From Asparagopsis taxiformis (Eukaryota; Rhodophyta; Florideophyceae; Bonnemaisoniales; Bonnemaisoniaceae): a stretch of 64,000 nt of DNA. Below are positions 29,750-40,299 of the stretch, piece after piece. A program made the position numbers and the translations under genes. Numbering within the stretch: position 1 is the first letter of the stretch; each line of letters opens with the position of its first letter. The stretch spans positions 1-64,000 of the forward strand of contig JALQPE010000887.1 of NCBI GenBank assembly GCA_030407315.1. Reading direction: 5' to 3'. Under the pieces are notes generated by a model. That model saw only the letters and a program-made list of their open reading frames with translations, was not told the DNA's origin and searched no databases.

Positions 29750-30334
29750 TGTCGTGGATCAAAATTGCACCCGAACCACCGTACAATTAGGGAGACAGTA
29801 TTGTCTTTGCGAGACAATTATACACCGAAGACAGTCGATTACCCGAGATCGGGAAACCCTCCGATCTGGAAAGGATCAGCGCCCGCATCAAGGCCGAACG
29901 GTCCAGTAATTCGTGTATTTAATCTAGAGAACAGATTGCTAGAGCTAGAGAGAATCAACAAAATGAACAATTAACCAACAACAAACCACCCGATTGCATA
30001 CGCATCAGTAACCCCGTTACACCAACCAACCTGCTGATTACCCCGGGCTCTTAGTCCTGAAATAACTGAGGATTGGCTCACCACCTCGCTGATTACTCCG
30101 GGCTATTAGCCCTGAAATAACTGGAGACTGGAATATTCGCTTCGCTGATTACTCCGGGCTCGACGCCCTGAAATAACTGGAAGTGGATTGCAACCTGGCT
30201 GATTACCCCGGACACCCGTCCTGAAATAACAACAGGAAGCGCAATACTTTGTTGACGAATACCCCGGGTGCCCCCACCCTGAATTAACGAGACAAGTTAA
30301 GTACTTAAACTATCAAAAAAGACATCCAGCGACA
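29750..30334 (+). repeat. 5' LTR of copia element
   Basis: 585 bp, TG...CA ends, all but identical to 35276-35860. Its 3' half holds the hairpin array described separately. Confidence 0.95.
30033..30289 (+). promoter_or_regulatory. Five-unit tandem hairpin array inside the 5' LTR
   Basis: Five units start at 30033, 30088, 30144, 30198 and 30252 (spacing 54-56 bp). Each reads roughly GCTGATTACYCC, a short inverted repeat, then TGAAATAACTG. The inverted-repeat cores differ but still pair: GGGCT/AGTCC, GGGCT/AGCCC, GGGC/GCCC, GGAC/GTCC, GGGTG/CACCC, with 3-5-nt loops. Flanks are conserved while stems covary, as expected for selected structure in RNA (or in cruciform DNA). The function could be transcript end formation, packaging or protein binding; none is shown. 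Confidence 0.75.
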
Positions 30335-30463
30335 GTTATATAACTTTGACAGGATTGTTTTTTTTTTTGACTCTGACTTGAAAGGAAGGCTGCAAAAGCT
30401 CTCCGAAAGCGAGTCTAATACTTGAAGGAAACATTCCTATAAGTATAACCGAGCGAATTGACC

Positions 30464-32095
30464 ATGAGTGACAACGGCGTAAACCCTGCGAACGTCAACG
30501 TTACCATAGGAGGACTGACAGAACCCAGCGGCAACGGCCCCGGCCATAACTCCAGAGAACGTTCTGACACTGAGTTTGAGAGTCCTGTAGAATACGACTA
30601 CGAAACCACAGATCCGAAAACTCCTAAGGACGGAGCCAGCAACGAAGAATGGGATAAATTCTTTGGAAAGTTGGAAGAGTACGTCGACAACTGGTGCGGA
30701 GTATACATCAAAGTCCCGAATCAATCTGCGGAATCAGTGTGGAATGATTTTACCTGTGAATTCTCTATCCCAACCCTCAACCAACTTACCTCAGACCAAG
30801 CAAGCAAAATACGCGAAACACTCATTAGAGAAGGAGTGGAAGTGTACCGCAAGCGAGGTTACTCGAAGAGGAAAGCATTGATAAACTGCTGGAAGAGTGA
30901 AGAATGCCCAAAGATTAAGAAAGATGAAGAAGAATCCGAAGCCGGTAGAGATACCACCCTGGAAGCGGCTGAGATCCCTGTTGAAGCAGCTGAGAAGGCA
31001 AATTCGATCTCGAATATCGTGGAAGCCAATATGAACAAACCGCAGCAGATCAATCAGGCGATTTCCGATACATCACATATTCTCTCGGACAATGAAAATG
31101 AGAAGAGCGAAAGAAAAGAAGAAACGTGCAACTACCATGATACGACCGGTGGAAAAACGATTGGCCCAATTGACAGCACCCGGAGATCATCACTAGGTCT
31201 GCAAGGACTGATCAAAGCGTTTGGATCTAGACCGAAATACAGCGGAATGTGGGACGAAGATCTGACGAGTGTCATCGAGGTCTTTGAACTATCTGCAGGG
31301 ATGAGTAACGTATCAGAAGAAGAAAAACTCAACGGAATTCCGATCATGTTGGATGGACCTGCACTCTCGTATTATAGTGCACATGTCAACGGGAAGACGA
31401 AGAAATATCAAGATGCGATTAACTTACTTCTATCGTGGTTCACATCAGAGGAACAGCGATCAAGATTGCTTCAAGAATGGCACGACACGAGACTGACATC
31501 GTGGTTCAGGAAAGGCCCTGACAAATCACAGTTAGAAGTCTTTCGTGATATGTCAACACGACTGACAATGGTGCAGCGCCAGTTGGATGTCAAATACCGG
31601 GATGACATCTTCCTACGCGACCAATTGGTAGCGGCAGTTGACTTGGATGAAGTCAAGCGAGCTCTAAAAATGCAGATGCCTTCTACTGCACATGATGCGA
31701 ACCAGAAAATTGCATCACTTCTATCGAGCGAGCCTGGTTCAGCAGGAAGGGTACATGGCGGGGAGAGCGGGGAAGCGTTTTTCGGAATTACACAGCGATA
31801 TAAAGGCGATGCGGAACGACGCGTTGGAAGCGGTAAGCGAAGAGGCAATGGAATGCGGAGAAAAAGACGTCAAACTTTTCGAAAGTTAAGGGATGTTGGG
31901 TTTGCGGGAAAGACCATTTCGCGAACAAGTTCCACCCACGATCGGAAGTCGACAACGCACTCAAGCAGATGCGATCGCAAAACGCATTTGTATCGGTCGA
32001 TGACGTATACAACACTTATTTCATCGAGGATAGCAGCGATGAGACAACAGAAAACGAAAGCGACGGAGACAGTGCACATTTCAATTCCGGACTGA
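30464..32095 (+). CDS. Copia gag-like ORF
   Basis: Starts at ATG 30464 (MSDNGVNPANVNVT). The acidic N-terminal half leads to a capsid-like helical region (around KAFGSRPKYSGMWDEDLTSV and SRLLQEWHDTRLTSW) and a basic nucleocapsid tail (GKRRGNGMRRKRRQ). After about 31862 this frame is not the biological one. The CCHC-like knuckle CWVCGKDHFANKFH (about 31894-31935) is read in the next frame, one base back, across the A5 run. Whether this is a programmed -1 shift or a mutation cannot be told from one copy; two more losses downstream favour mutation or sequence error. Confidence 0.75.
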   Translation: MSDNGVNPANVNVTIGGLTEPSGNGPGHNSRERSDTEFESPVEYDYETTDPKTPKDGASNEEWDKFFGKLEEYVDNWCGVYIKVPNQSAESVWNDFTCEFSIPTLNQLTSDQASKIRETLIREGVEVYRKRGYSKRKALINCWKSEECPKIKKDEEESEAGRDTTLEAAEIPVEAAEKANSISNIVEANMNKPQQINQAISDTSHILSDNENEKSERKEETCNYHDTTGGKTIGPIDSTRRSSLGLQGLIKAFGSRPKYSGMWDEDLTSVIEVFELSAGMSNVSEEEKLNGIPIMLDGPALSYYSAHVNGKTKKYQDAINLLLSWFTSEEQRSRLLQEWHDTRLTSWFRKGPDKSQLEVFRDMSTRLTMVQRQLDVKYRDDIFLRDQLVAAVDLDEVKRALKMQMPSTAHDANQKIASLLSSEPGSAGRVHGGESGEAFFGITQRYKGDAERRVGSGKRRGNGMRRKRRQTFRKLRDVGFAGKTISRTSSTHDRKSTTHSSRCDRKTHLYRSMTYTTLISSRIAAMRQQKTKATETVHISIPD

Positions 32096-33174
32096 CAGTA
32101 GTTGAGATATCCGATCTCAATTCAAATCTGGAAACTGAGCTTTCAAATAAGGTCTTCTTACACTCGTGTGGATTCTTTACCGAACAGGCCAAAAATATGC
32201 AGAAAATGAATACGGCGATACGCGACAACGAGCGACAGTCCGAGTTCAACGGCATAATTATCGACACCGGAGCAAATCGTTTAAGCTTAATGTGCATTCA
32301 GCAGTATCGTGCTTATTGCAGAGAGTTTGGACTTATCGCGGACATCAGGCCACAGGGGAGAAATATTTACGGTCTCGGAAGCCGTCATACCTCCATCGGG
32401 ATTGCGTCAATCCCCGTACCATTCCCAGAGTTTGGTCTCATCTGCGATATCAATTTTCATATCCTACGCGAAGACTGCAAATCATTACTGAGCAGGAAGG
32501 ATCTCAAGAACACCGGAATCGATCTCAGCGTTCAACGAGATTGCTTACACTTCAATGGAAAGGAGAAACCATTATCTGTAGAAAACGATCTTCTTGTTTA
32601 CAGATGGTCGTCAGATGTTGCAATGTTTACTGGCGAGGAGCTCAGAAAACTACACCGTTCTTTCGGACACCCCTCCGTCAGAGCACTTTACAACCTCCTT
32701 AAACGAGCGCGACCTGAGGAATGCAAGCCAGACGTACAAAACGCGATCCAACAGCTGGTAGATCGGTGCCGAATATGCACAAAGCTGGCTACAAAGCCAA
32801 AGCGATTCAAGTTAACAGTGGGTACCGAAGATGGCCAATTTAACAGCATTGTTGCTCTGGACATCATGTATTTGAACAGGAAACCAGTGCTGCACGCAGT
32901 GGACGAGGCTACACATTTCACAGCGGCATCATTTCTACGCGACATATCTTCCAAAACTGTATGGAAGACATTTCTTTACATGTGGACAAATGTCTACATG
33001 GGGCCCCCGGATCATCTCCGGCTTGATCAAGGAACTCAGTTAACTTCCCAGGAATTCAGGGAAATGCAGAAGCGGATGGTATACAACTCATCTACAGCCC
33101 CATCGAGAATCCTGCTTCAATGTCTCACGTCGAGCGATACCATGCACCACTTCGAAAGGCGTTCAACAAGCTAA
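31969..33174 (+). CDS. Copia protease and integrase segment
   Basis: The frame is really open from about 31804 and includes the zinc knuckle before the first in-frame ATG. Aspartic protease motif IIIDTGANRLSL, then the GAG-pre-integrase H-x3-H / C-x2-C zinc site (KLHRSFGHPSVRALYN ... DRCRICTKL), and the integrase core with ALDIMYL and LRLDQGTQLT. The frame breaks at the GGGAAAT run (33058-33065), where a one-A loss moves the rest to the next frame, so the third catalytic residue lies in the following ORF. Confidence 0.8.
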   Translation: MRSQNAFVSVDDVYNTYFIEDSSDETTENESDGDSAHFNSGLTVVEISDLNSNLETELSNKVFLHSCGFFTEQAKNMQKMNTAIRDNERQSEFNGIIIDTGANRLSLMCIQQYRAYCREFGLIADIRPQGRNIYGLGSRHTSIGIASIPVPFPEFGLICDINFHILREDCKSLLSRKDLKNTGIDLSVQRDCLHFNGKEKPLSVENDLLVYRWSSDVAMFTGEELRKLHRSFGHPSVRALYNLLKRARPEECKPDVQNAIQQLVDRCRICTKLATKPKRFKLTVGTEDGQFNSIVALDIMYLNRKPVLHAVDEATHFTAASFLRDISSKTVWKTFLYMWTNVYMGPPDHLRLDQGTQLTSQEFREMQKRMVYNSSTAPSRILLQCLTSSDTMHHFERRSTS

Positions 33175-34010
33175 AATTGGATTTACCCTCTGACACCGAC
33201 AACGATGTGCTGAAAATGGCGACACATTGTGTCAATAGTACCGTCGGGCCAGAAGGCTTGTGCCCCATATTATGTGTATTTGGAGCAATTCCGAAACCAG
33301 CCCGAAAAGCACCTGCTCCACTACAGATCGCGCGAGCTAAGGCAATTGACGCAGCAATGGATGAGGTTCAGCGTGAACAAGCAAAGCGAAGGGTCACATT
33401 TGCGATGAAATACCGCGGCCCATACGGGAAAGAAAGCGAGGAACTCGATCGGCTCACCTTCGGAGCACCTGTGCGCGTATTCAGGCAAAAGACAGGCGAA
33501 TGGGAAGGACCATACAAGTTTGTACACAAGGACGGCGAAACAGTAGTTGTCCAAATGCCTCGTGGAAGAAAGATTTTCAGATCTCACGTTGTTAAACCGG
33601 ATAAGTCAACTATCAACGACCATGCCGAGCCACCCATGGACCCTGTTGACACCGATACACCGACAACTGCAGAGTTGTGTTGCATATTCAACGATCCACC
33701 ACACTCATCTGCATCATACATCACACCAACACCATCCGACTGCACCTCCAAGTTCAAATTATCCCGCCAGAAAGAAATAGACGGACTAACAGCTGCAGGA
33801 GTATTCAAGATCGTCCCTCGTGATACGGTCCCGAAAGGAACAAGAGTATATGGTACCCGATGGGTAGACACAACCAAGAAAGTGACGATGGTTCAATTGT
33901 GGAAAAATCACGTTTGGTGGCACAGAACTATAAGGACTACCAAAGCAGGGAGACACCCACAAAAGCTCCGACAATATCGCGATTTGGCCAGCGTTTATGC
34001 CTCTGTATAG
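33120..34010 (+). CDS. Copia integrase C-terminus to RT start
   Basis: Continues the integrase. The region with the catalytic Glu reads around NPASMSHVERYHAPLRKAF, followed by the basic C-terminal part, then the N-terminal edge of the reverse transcriptase (GTRVYGTRWVDTTKK). The frame is left at the GAAAG run (33876-33880). The sequence after about 33880 in this frame is out-of-frame read-through. Confidence 0.75.
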   Translation: MSHVERYHAPLRKAFNKLKLDLPSDTDNDVLKMATHCVNSTVGPEGLCPILCVFGAIPKPARKAPAPLQIARAKAIDAAMDEVQREQAKRRVTFAMKYRGPYGKESEELDRLTFGAPVRVFRQKTGEWEGPYKFVHKDGETVVVQMPRGRKIFRSHVVKPDKSTINDHAEPPMDPVDTDTPTTAELCCIFNDPPHSSASYITPTPSDCTSKFKLSRQKEIDGLTAAGVFKIVPRDTVPKGTRVYGTRWVDTTKKVTMVQLWKNHVWWHRTIRTTKAGRHPQKLRQYRDLASVYASV

Positions 34011-35248
34011 GTGCCATGTATCCTGACATGACCCCCTTCACACGCGATATAACACAAGCCTATACTCAGAGCAAGGATACCCTATTACGAAAGGTCTATC
34101 TACAGCCACCGAAGGAAATGAGACTTCCGTATGACCAAGTCTTATTAGCCGTGAAACCTCTCTACGGCATTCCGGAATCAGGCCTTTATTGGTTCATCAC
34201 ATATCGTGATCACCATGTCAATGAGCTTAAAATGACATCCTGCACGGTTGACAAATGCATCTTATACCGGCACTATGAAGATGGAAACAATCGCACATTA
34301 CCCGCATTAACTATACTCCAAGTAGATGACTCCTTCGGATTGGGTATAGATGAATTTCTTAACCTGGAAGAAGAAAAATCTTCCGCTTTCAAGACCAAGC
34401 CCCGACAATGCCTCAAACCCGGAGATTCATGCGCATTCAATGGTTCAAAAATCACTCGCGAACAGTCACGAACCTATTCCTTGACTCAATCAGAGAAATT
34501 ATCTACTCTGTCGAAACCTAACACCGATCCAGACTACATCAGCATGCGTGCCAAAATACAATATGTCGCTACCACGTGCAGACCAGACATATCCAGCCCA
34601 ACGCAGCTCATTACAGCAGACTTGGCAAAATCTTGTCCTTCATCAAAGAAACGGCTGAGGAAGATAATCGACTACTGTCTCAAAACGAGTGATGAAGGAC
34701 TTCGATTCGTTCCACTACGCAGTGAGAGCCTGCGACTCATACTTTTCAGCGATTCATCTTTCGGAAACGCGCCTGATCTATCTTCTCAGACTGGCTTTCT
34801 AATTGTCTTAGCAGACGACACCGGAGCAGCAAATGTGATTCATTACGGCAGCAAAAAGTGCCGACGTGTGACTCGATCAGTAATGGCTGCAGAAGTACTT
34901 GCTTTGGTCAATGGGTACGACGAAGCTTATGTTGTCCAGCACACCATCCAAGAAGTACTCAACAGACGCATTCCTTTGGACGTTTACATAGACTCTCGTA
35001 CAACTTTTAACTGCGTTGCCAAGAACGCCAAAACCATTGAAAAACGACTGCAAATTGATGTGCAGATGCTACGCGAGTCGCATATAAAAGGCGAAATCAG
35101 GAAGATTGGATGGATACCAGGGACGGAAAACCCAGCCGATGCGTTAACCAAGCAAACAATACCTAAGGACGATCACCCATTACTTAAGCTAATGCGGACT
35201 AACAGAATGGATTTGAAGATTACTGGCTGGGCTGAAGTACATGAATGA
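33860..35248 (+). CDS. Copia reverse transcriptase and RNase H
   Basis: RT motifs KSRLVAQNYKD, TKAPTISRFGQRL, RDITQAYTQS and the catalytic LQVDDSFG, then RNase H with LFSDSSFG, MAAEVLALVNG, YIDSRTTFN and the terminal PGTENPADALTK. All expected acidic residues are present. It stops 27 bp before the 3' LTR. The frame's own ATG is not a true start. Confidence 0.85.
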   Translation: MGRHNQESDDGSIVEKSRLVAQNYKDYQSRETPTKAPTISRFGQRLCLCIGAMYPDMTPFTRDITQAYTQSKDTLLRKVYLQPPKEMRLPYDQVLLAVKPLYGIPESGLYWFITYRDHHVNELKMTSCTVDKCILYRHYEDGNNRTLPALTILQVDDSFGLGIDEFLNLEEEKSSAFKTKPRQCLKPGDSCAFNGSKITREQSRTYSLTQSEKLSTLSKPNTDPDYISMRAKIQYVATTCRPDISSPTQLITADLAKSCPSSKKRLRKIIDYCLKTSDEGLRFVPLRSESLRLILFSDSSFGNAPDLSSQTGFLIVLADDTGAANVIHYGSKKCRRVTRSVMAAEVLALVNGYDEAYVVQHTIQEVLNRRIPLDVYIDSRTTFNCVAKNAKTIEKRLQIDVQMLRESHIKGEIRKIGWIPGTENPADALTKQTIPKDDHPLLKLMRTNRMDLKITGWAEVHE

Positions 35249-35275
35249 ATACTTCAATAGAGAAAAAACTTCTAG

Positions 35276-35860
35276 TGTCGTGGATCAAAATTGCACCCGA
35301 ACCACCGTACAATTAGGGAGACAGTATTGTCTTTGCGAGACAATTATACACCGAAGACAGTCGATTACCCGAGATCGGGAAACCCTCCGATCTGGAAAGG
35401 ATCAGCGCCCGCATCAAGGCCGAACGGTCCAGTAATTCGTGTATTTAATCTAGAGAACAGATTGCTAGAGCTAGAGAGAATCAACAAAATGAACAATTAA
35501 CCAACAACAAACCACCCGATTGCATACGCATCAGTAACCCCGTTACACCAACCAACCTGCTGATTACCCCGGGCTCTTAGCCCTGAAATAACTGAGGATT
35601 GGCTCACCACCTCGCTGATTACTCCGGGCTATTAGCCCTGAAATAACTGGAGACTGGAATATTCGCTTCGCTGATTACTCCGGGCTCGACGCCCTGAAAT
35701 AACTGGAAGTGGATTGCAACCTGGCTGATTACCCCGGACACCCGTCCTGAAATAACAACAGGAAGCGCAATACTTTGTTGACGAATACCCCGGGTGCCCC
35801 CACCCTGAATTAACGAGACAAGTTAAGTACTTAAACTATCAAAAAAGACATCCAGCGACA
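35276..35860 (+). repeat. 3' LTR of copia element
   Basis: 585 bp; carries a second copy of the five-hairpin array (35559-35815), in which unit 1 has GGGCT/AGCCC rather than GGGCT/AGTCC. Confidence 0.95.
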
Positions 35861-35865
35861 TTGTG
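35861..35865. repeat. Right target-site duplication of copia element (TTGTG)
   Basis: Matches 29745-29749. Confidence 0.92.
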
Positions 35866-36590
35866 TTCCCCAACACAAGAGTTGATTACCTGTCGGTCCG
35901 TTGTTGTTGACCTAATAATTAAATTATCAGGGTTAGCTTCCTGACATTTACAAAGTGTTACATCGCTGTAATGTTGTGTAATTACATACTGGATGAGCGA
36001 TCGGGACAGAGCACACAGTGCTAACCGTCCGGAAAGCATAGTACAGTATCGCACAGGCTGACGACAGAAGTGTCAAGCGAGTGCATTGATCATATCGGCA
36101 TCGCGCAAATGGAGTTGGTTGTAATGGTAGCATGGTACAGTATGAGTGGGAAAACGAACGCCCTTCGTTACTGTATAGTGGTGTCATTTGACGTGCACCA
36201 TGAACATGTCAGGCATCTGCAGAGCAACGCACACTTGCGCAATGCTTCTTGACGAAAACGTGAGCTTTGTGCGGCTTCGGTGCCGTTTGTGGTGTGTGAC
36301 CGCGCAAAGTTGGCCCATCTTAGCCGGGCCCGTGTCGCCGGTGGAAATACAGTGAAGCGAAGGTGTTCATCAGACTGTGCCGGACAAGTGATCGGTTCCA
36401 TCCTGTACGTTTCTAGGCCACAAGGTAGCCCGGCATGTATGATTCTACTCCTCGTGGAACATTCTGTTACCAAATATCTCGTCTGTGCAGAAATATCGTC
36501 CACAATCAACTTCGAAACGATTAGCACCCGCTAGTTTACGTTTAGTGAAGTCTAAAATAACAAATCACAGTCATACTATACTTCGACAAA
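35866..36590. other. Spacer, copia to peroxidase 2
   Basis: 3' flank of the minus-strand peroxidase. Short ORFs only; no domain recognised. Confidence 0.45.
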
Positions 36591-38262
36591 TCATGACAGG
36601 TTGAAGAATACCCTTGGTGGCAATTCACTACTCGTAATATCTGTATTCCGCAGAATAATTGCCCTGAATGTGTCCTGCTCACTCTGGAACTCTCGAACTC
36701 TGCTAATTGCTCTTCGAATCTCCCTGCTGAAGAATCCATCTTGTTGGAAGTAAAACCGATCCCCATCGCGTAGTCTAGTAAACTCTCTCTGCCACAATCC
36801 AAGCATCGTAGGTCCCAAAGACGACCCTGGTGCATGGTCCTCGGCCACCAATCCAATCCAGGCTTCAACTTTGTCCGGTGTACCATAAGCCGTGGCCAAT
36901 CGCGACTGCACGTTGCGATTCCGCGAAATTTGTCTAAAGTTTCGTAGACGACCTGCACCACGGAAACGTGCTCTCAGCTCTGAAAACGACGGCAAATTAT
37001 GGTCACGACTTCTTTGCAAATTGAGCGCAATCAAATCAAACCCAATTTCCTCAGGAATACGCGTGAACAGAAAGTTACGCAGGGCCCTTACAACTCCAAG
37101 GTCAATTTCCTGAGCAAAGTTGTTCGCCGCGCCACGAATGAACGGGTCGGGTGAAGTGAACGACGATGACGGGCGGAAGAATAGATCCATGAAGGAATAC
37201 TGGGAAGTGGTGAGTTACCGGGCCTTCCAAATTGACCACGTTGCCAACGAGTGTGTGTCCGACACGGAAGGCGGCGGTGGAGAAGGACATGCTCAAAGTC
37301 GGGTTTTCATTTCGACGGAAACCTCTGTACGGTTGCAAACGACGCCCTGCAATGGCTGGGAAAAATTCCTCAAACACAATCTTTTGGAATTGCGCAATGT
37401 TGATTTCACGCGCATTCTGGAAGAGGTTTTCGTCGTCCATGGACGGGAACGCGGCTGAAAGTTCGTCACAGAGCGTATTGTGCTCGCGTACAAACAATGT
37501 GTGCATGGCCGTCAAAACGGGGTGCTCATTGGCGCGATGGTCCCCGGCAATGAAAAAGTTGGGATTGGTGTTTGGCGCATTGACAAGCCCAGCTGTGTTG
37601 AATGGCAGGAGATTTCCAGCACTTACCTTCAGCTTTCCGCCAGAAAAGCTGCGGAGAAAGTCACTGCGTTCCTTGCTGGGTCCATACACAGACACAAGAT
37701 CCACCGCAGATGACAATGAATTGATCGGACGTTCATTGCCGCCAGATCCCTCAACTGTGGCGCGCATGGAGCGCTCAAATTCAAGCTCTCCACTGAAATT
37801 GGCGAAAATGGGATCATCTTCCGGGATCTCTATCGGCATTTTTTCATCCGACAGTGGAGTTGCAGCAAATGTGTGGTCAAGGAATTGGGCGAAAAATGTG
37901 ACAAGTTCGGACATGCCACGATCATTGAACACATTGCCAGTCTGGGGGGTGAGAATGTTGGAGATGAGTCGAGGAGAGGGTAGATCCTCACCCGATGGCG
38001 TCTGGGTGAATCGATTGAAGTAGGAAAATTGTGGGAGACCTACAGAGCCGAATGTCGGATTACGACGATTGGTACAAGTTCCGTCGAGCGTTCTGAAAGA
38101 GTTTGAACAGGGACTACGACGGCGGCGACGGAATGCGGTTGACCCAGCCTCAAGGGGGTCGAGCCCTTCGGCATCCCTTCCATTGGGACGCGGCGCCTGG
38201 GCGAGAATTGGAACGAAGAGACATAGGAGCAGCAGGATGCCGAGATGGGCTGCAATTGCCAT
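36591..38262 (-). CDS. Secreted animal-type haem peroxidase 2, with one apparent +1 frameshift
   Basis: Paralogue of peroxidase 1. The start chosen is ATG 38262 (signal peptide MAIAAHLGILLLLCLFVPILAQA). Motifs: distal FFAQFLDHTFAATP, GDHRANEHPVLTAMHTLFVR, proximal AFRVGHTLVGN, then in the next frame ALRNFLF and LNLQRSRDH. The distal Asp-His pair is kept, but the following Asp, a Ca ligand in this superfamily and present in peroxidase 1, is Thr. The frame changes by +1 at about 37202-37204 (GGG on the plus strand), between NLEGPVTHHF and YSFMDLFFRP. Omitting one base restores the spacing seen in peroxidase 1. A 19-nt GT-AG interval also exists there but is implausibly short for an intron and aligns worse. 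Either a base-call error or a recently broken gene. Confidence 0.88.
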
Positions 38263-40299
38263 GGTGGATGGGCGTATCTTGGTCGAGAAGAGGTAGATTG
38301 GCAAATGTCGTGATAGGATACAGTGGGGAAGGTCTGTGAACTGGGACGGTCGAGGTGGTTAAAAAGGGACGAGATGAAGCCAGTTTAATGGCGTGGAGTC
38401 GTATTGTTGCAAGGGTTTGATTTCAGTGTGGTATAATGACGGTTGGCCAATACGCACGTATGATTTGTGTTACACAATATGTGTAACAGGACAATGTCAA
38501 ACATCCAAGGGTAATGCTGGTGGAATCGATGATGGCTACACGTAGAGTCAATTTAGGCTGCAGATATCTTCTTTCGTGCCCTTGGCAATGGCTCGATTTA
38601 GCGGGCTCGCCGACCGAGGGGGAGGACTCGTGTTGGGCCGACTGAAAACGCTGTACCGTTCCAGAGTTTGTAATGCAGTCGATGTCATGATGTTCACTCG
38701 GGCCCCCTCTTGACAGCACACCTGTACAGAAGCTCACTAGGGCCCAAATTTCATAGGCGCAAAATTGCCTTTCTCCCCGTGACATGTACTGTTGTACAGC
38801 ATCCATATATCATGTATGTATGAAGTGACTGCTACTTTGCCAATGAAATGCCCACATCATGACAGACAAGATGTCACCCGCTGACAGCATTGGAAGTATT
38901 TATACTGTAGACGCGAGATACGGTCTGGATGGCTGTCATTGCTTGAGACTCTCCCTGCAGACGCGTGCGACACACTGCATTGCTGTTGAATAATCAAAGC
39001 AAATCTGTACTGGTAAGCGCTTCACCTTTACATTGCAAGCACGTTGTGAACACACTGAGAACACGTCATTGCGCAAACTCGTATTTGCTTCTGTCCCGCC
39101 CCAAAACCCATTGAAAAAATCTCCTCTTTCTTTCTAACATCTCTCTCTGCAAATGCTATGTTCATTACAACATGTCAACCATGAAAATGCAATGCCTTCG
39201 TCAAACTTTTTACTTCTCCAGTTGTAATCGGAAAAGATAGCACAGCATTTCATGGTTGCCATCCCCACGTCTAGATTCACATTCTAGTTCCGTACCTTTC
39301 GTCAACAAACTTATTTCGCGTACCTAATCATCATTTCCGTCCATCAGTGAACGGAGAAGCTACACGCTCCTTGAAACTCGAGAGACTTTCAATTGTTACA
39401 CCCTTCCTTGCATCAGCTTTTTAGTACGGCACTCGCGATACCTCCAATTACAGTACCATCAGTAAGGTCTTGCACAGTTCACTTTTTTAGTCATGATGAT
39501 CTCACAGCATATATTACAACCAAGTATGTGAGCTTTCATAGTCGTGGGAACATCAAAACTCCACTTGTGCCATCATTTGAGTATTTTCCAAGTTGGAATT
39601 TTTTACAACCTGGAGGTCGATGCTGCAAATGGCAGGTGTAAGCTAAGAAATCATAAAGCCCTTGGGAATACAGATGTCCACCAAATAAACCCACATTTGA
39701 TGCCAACATGTGAAAAGCTCCTTGATTTCAGACCGTGTGATCAGGTTGTGTCTCCAGGAATTCAAATTCTCCCGCCGTGTATCATTTGGTCTCTGTTGTT
39801 TGCTTCAAAGAATTGCAATGCCGCCTCATGAAATATTCCTTCACAACGATGAAGACACAAGCTTACATACCTACCGTCCATTCCGTCCGGAAACACTACA
39901 TCTTAACCCCAGCCCAATGCTCCCTGCGATTGAAACGTAGCCGTAACGCGTAGGAAATCCATGGCACGACATCATCTAAACTCTCGACATTTTCACACCA
40001 ATTGTGATTTGTATAAGCGCTTTCAAGCTTCAAGACTTCAAATATAATGTGCAGCATTCATCGGATAATTCCCTCGAACCCCCTCGGCTCGGCAAGGGGC
40101 TCGCTACTGTGATGGAAAACTTATTGCAAGAGTAACGACGCTTTGCGCAGGATGTGCTGTGCAATATATATCCAAATGTTTCAATAGTCTTCATTTGTTG
40201 CGCACAATTTTTGCGTGTTCTTCAACTACATCTAGTCGGTACATCCGCTCGACAGAAAGTGAACAATCACGGCTCACCGGTTCCGACGACTTCATTTTA

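Larger units (their letters stand above)
29750..35860 (+). mobile_element. Young Ty1/copia LTR retrotransposon, frameshifted
   Basis: A complete 6111-bp element. Two 585-bp LTRs (TGTCGTGG ... CAGCGACA) differ by one substitution that I can find (30055 T versus 35581 C) and are flanked by the 5-bp TSD TTGTG. Internal order is gag, CCHC-like knuckle, protease, integrase, RT, RNase H, so integrase precedes RT as in copia. Three one-base deletions at A-runs split the polyprotein: near 31861-31865, near 33062-33064 and near 33877-33879. A purine tract AGAGAAAAAA (35260-35269) precedes the 3' LTR. No TGG-type tRNA primer site follows the 5' LTR. It sits between two convergent haem peroxidase genes. 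A red-algal GalEA/PyRE10G-like copia clade is possible but not tested. Confidence 0.95.

Noticed and set aside
29750..29974. 69-codon ORF inside the copia LTR (both copies)
   Set aside because: Present in both LTRs only because they are identical; no domain, and it spans expected promoter sequence.
30033..30289. CRISPR-like reading of the regularly spaced LTR units
   Set aside because: Eukaryotic LTR context, degenerate repeats with changing stems and similar spacers in both LTRs; not a CRISPR array.
37183..37201. Possible 19-nt intron in haem peroxidase 2
   Set aside because: GT-AG ends exist, but all credible introns here are 73-87 nt, and skipping it gives a worse length match to peroxidase 1 than dropping one base.
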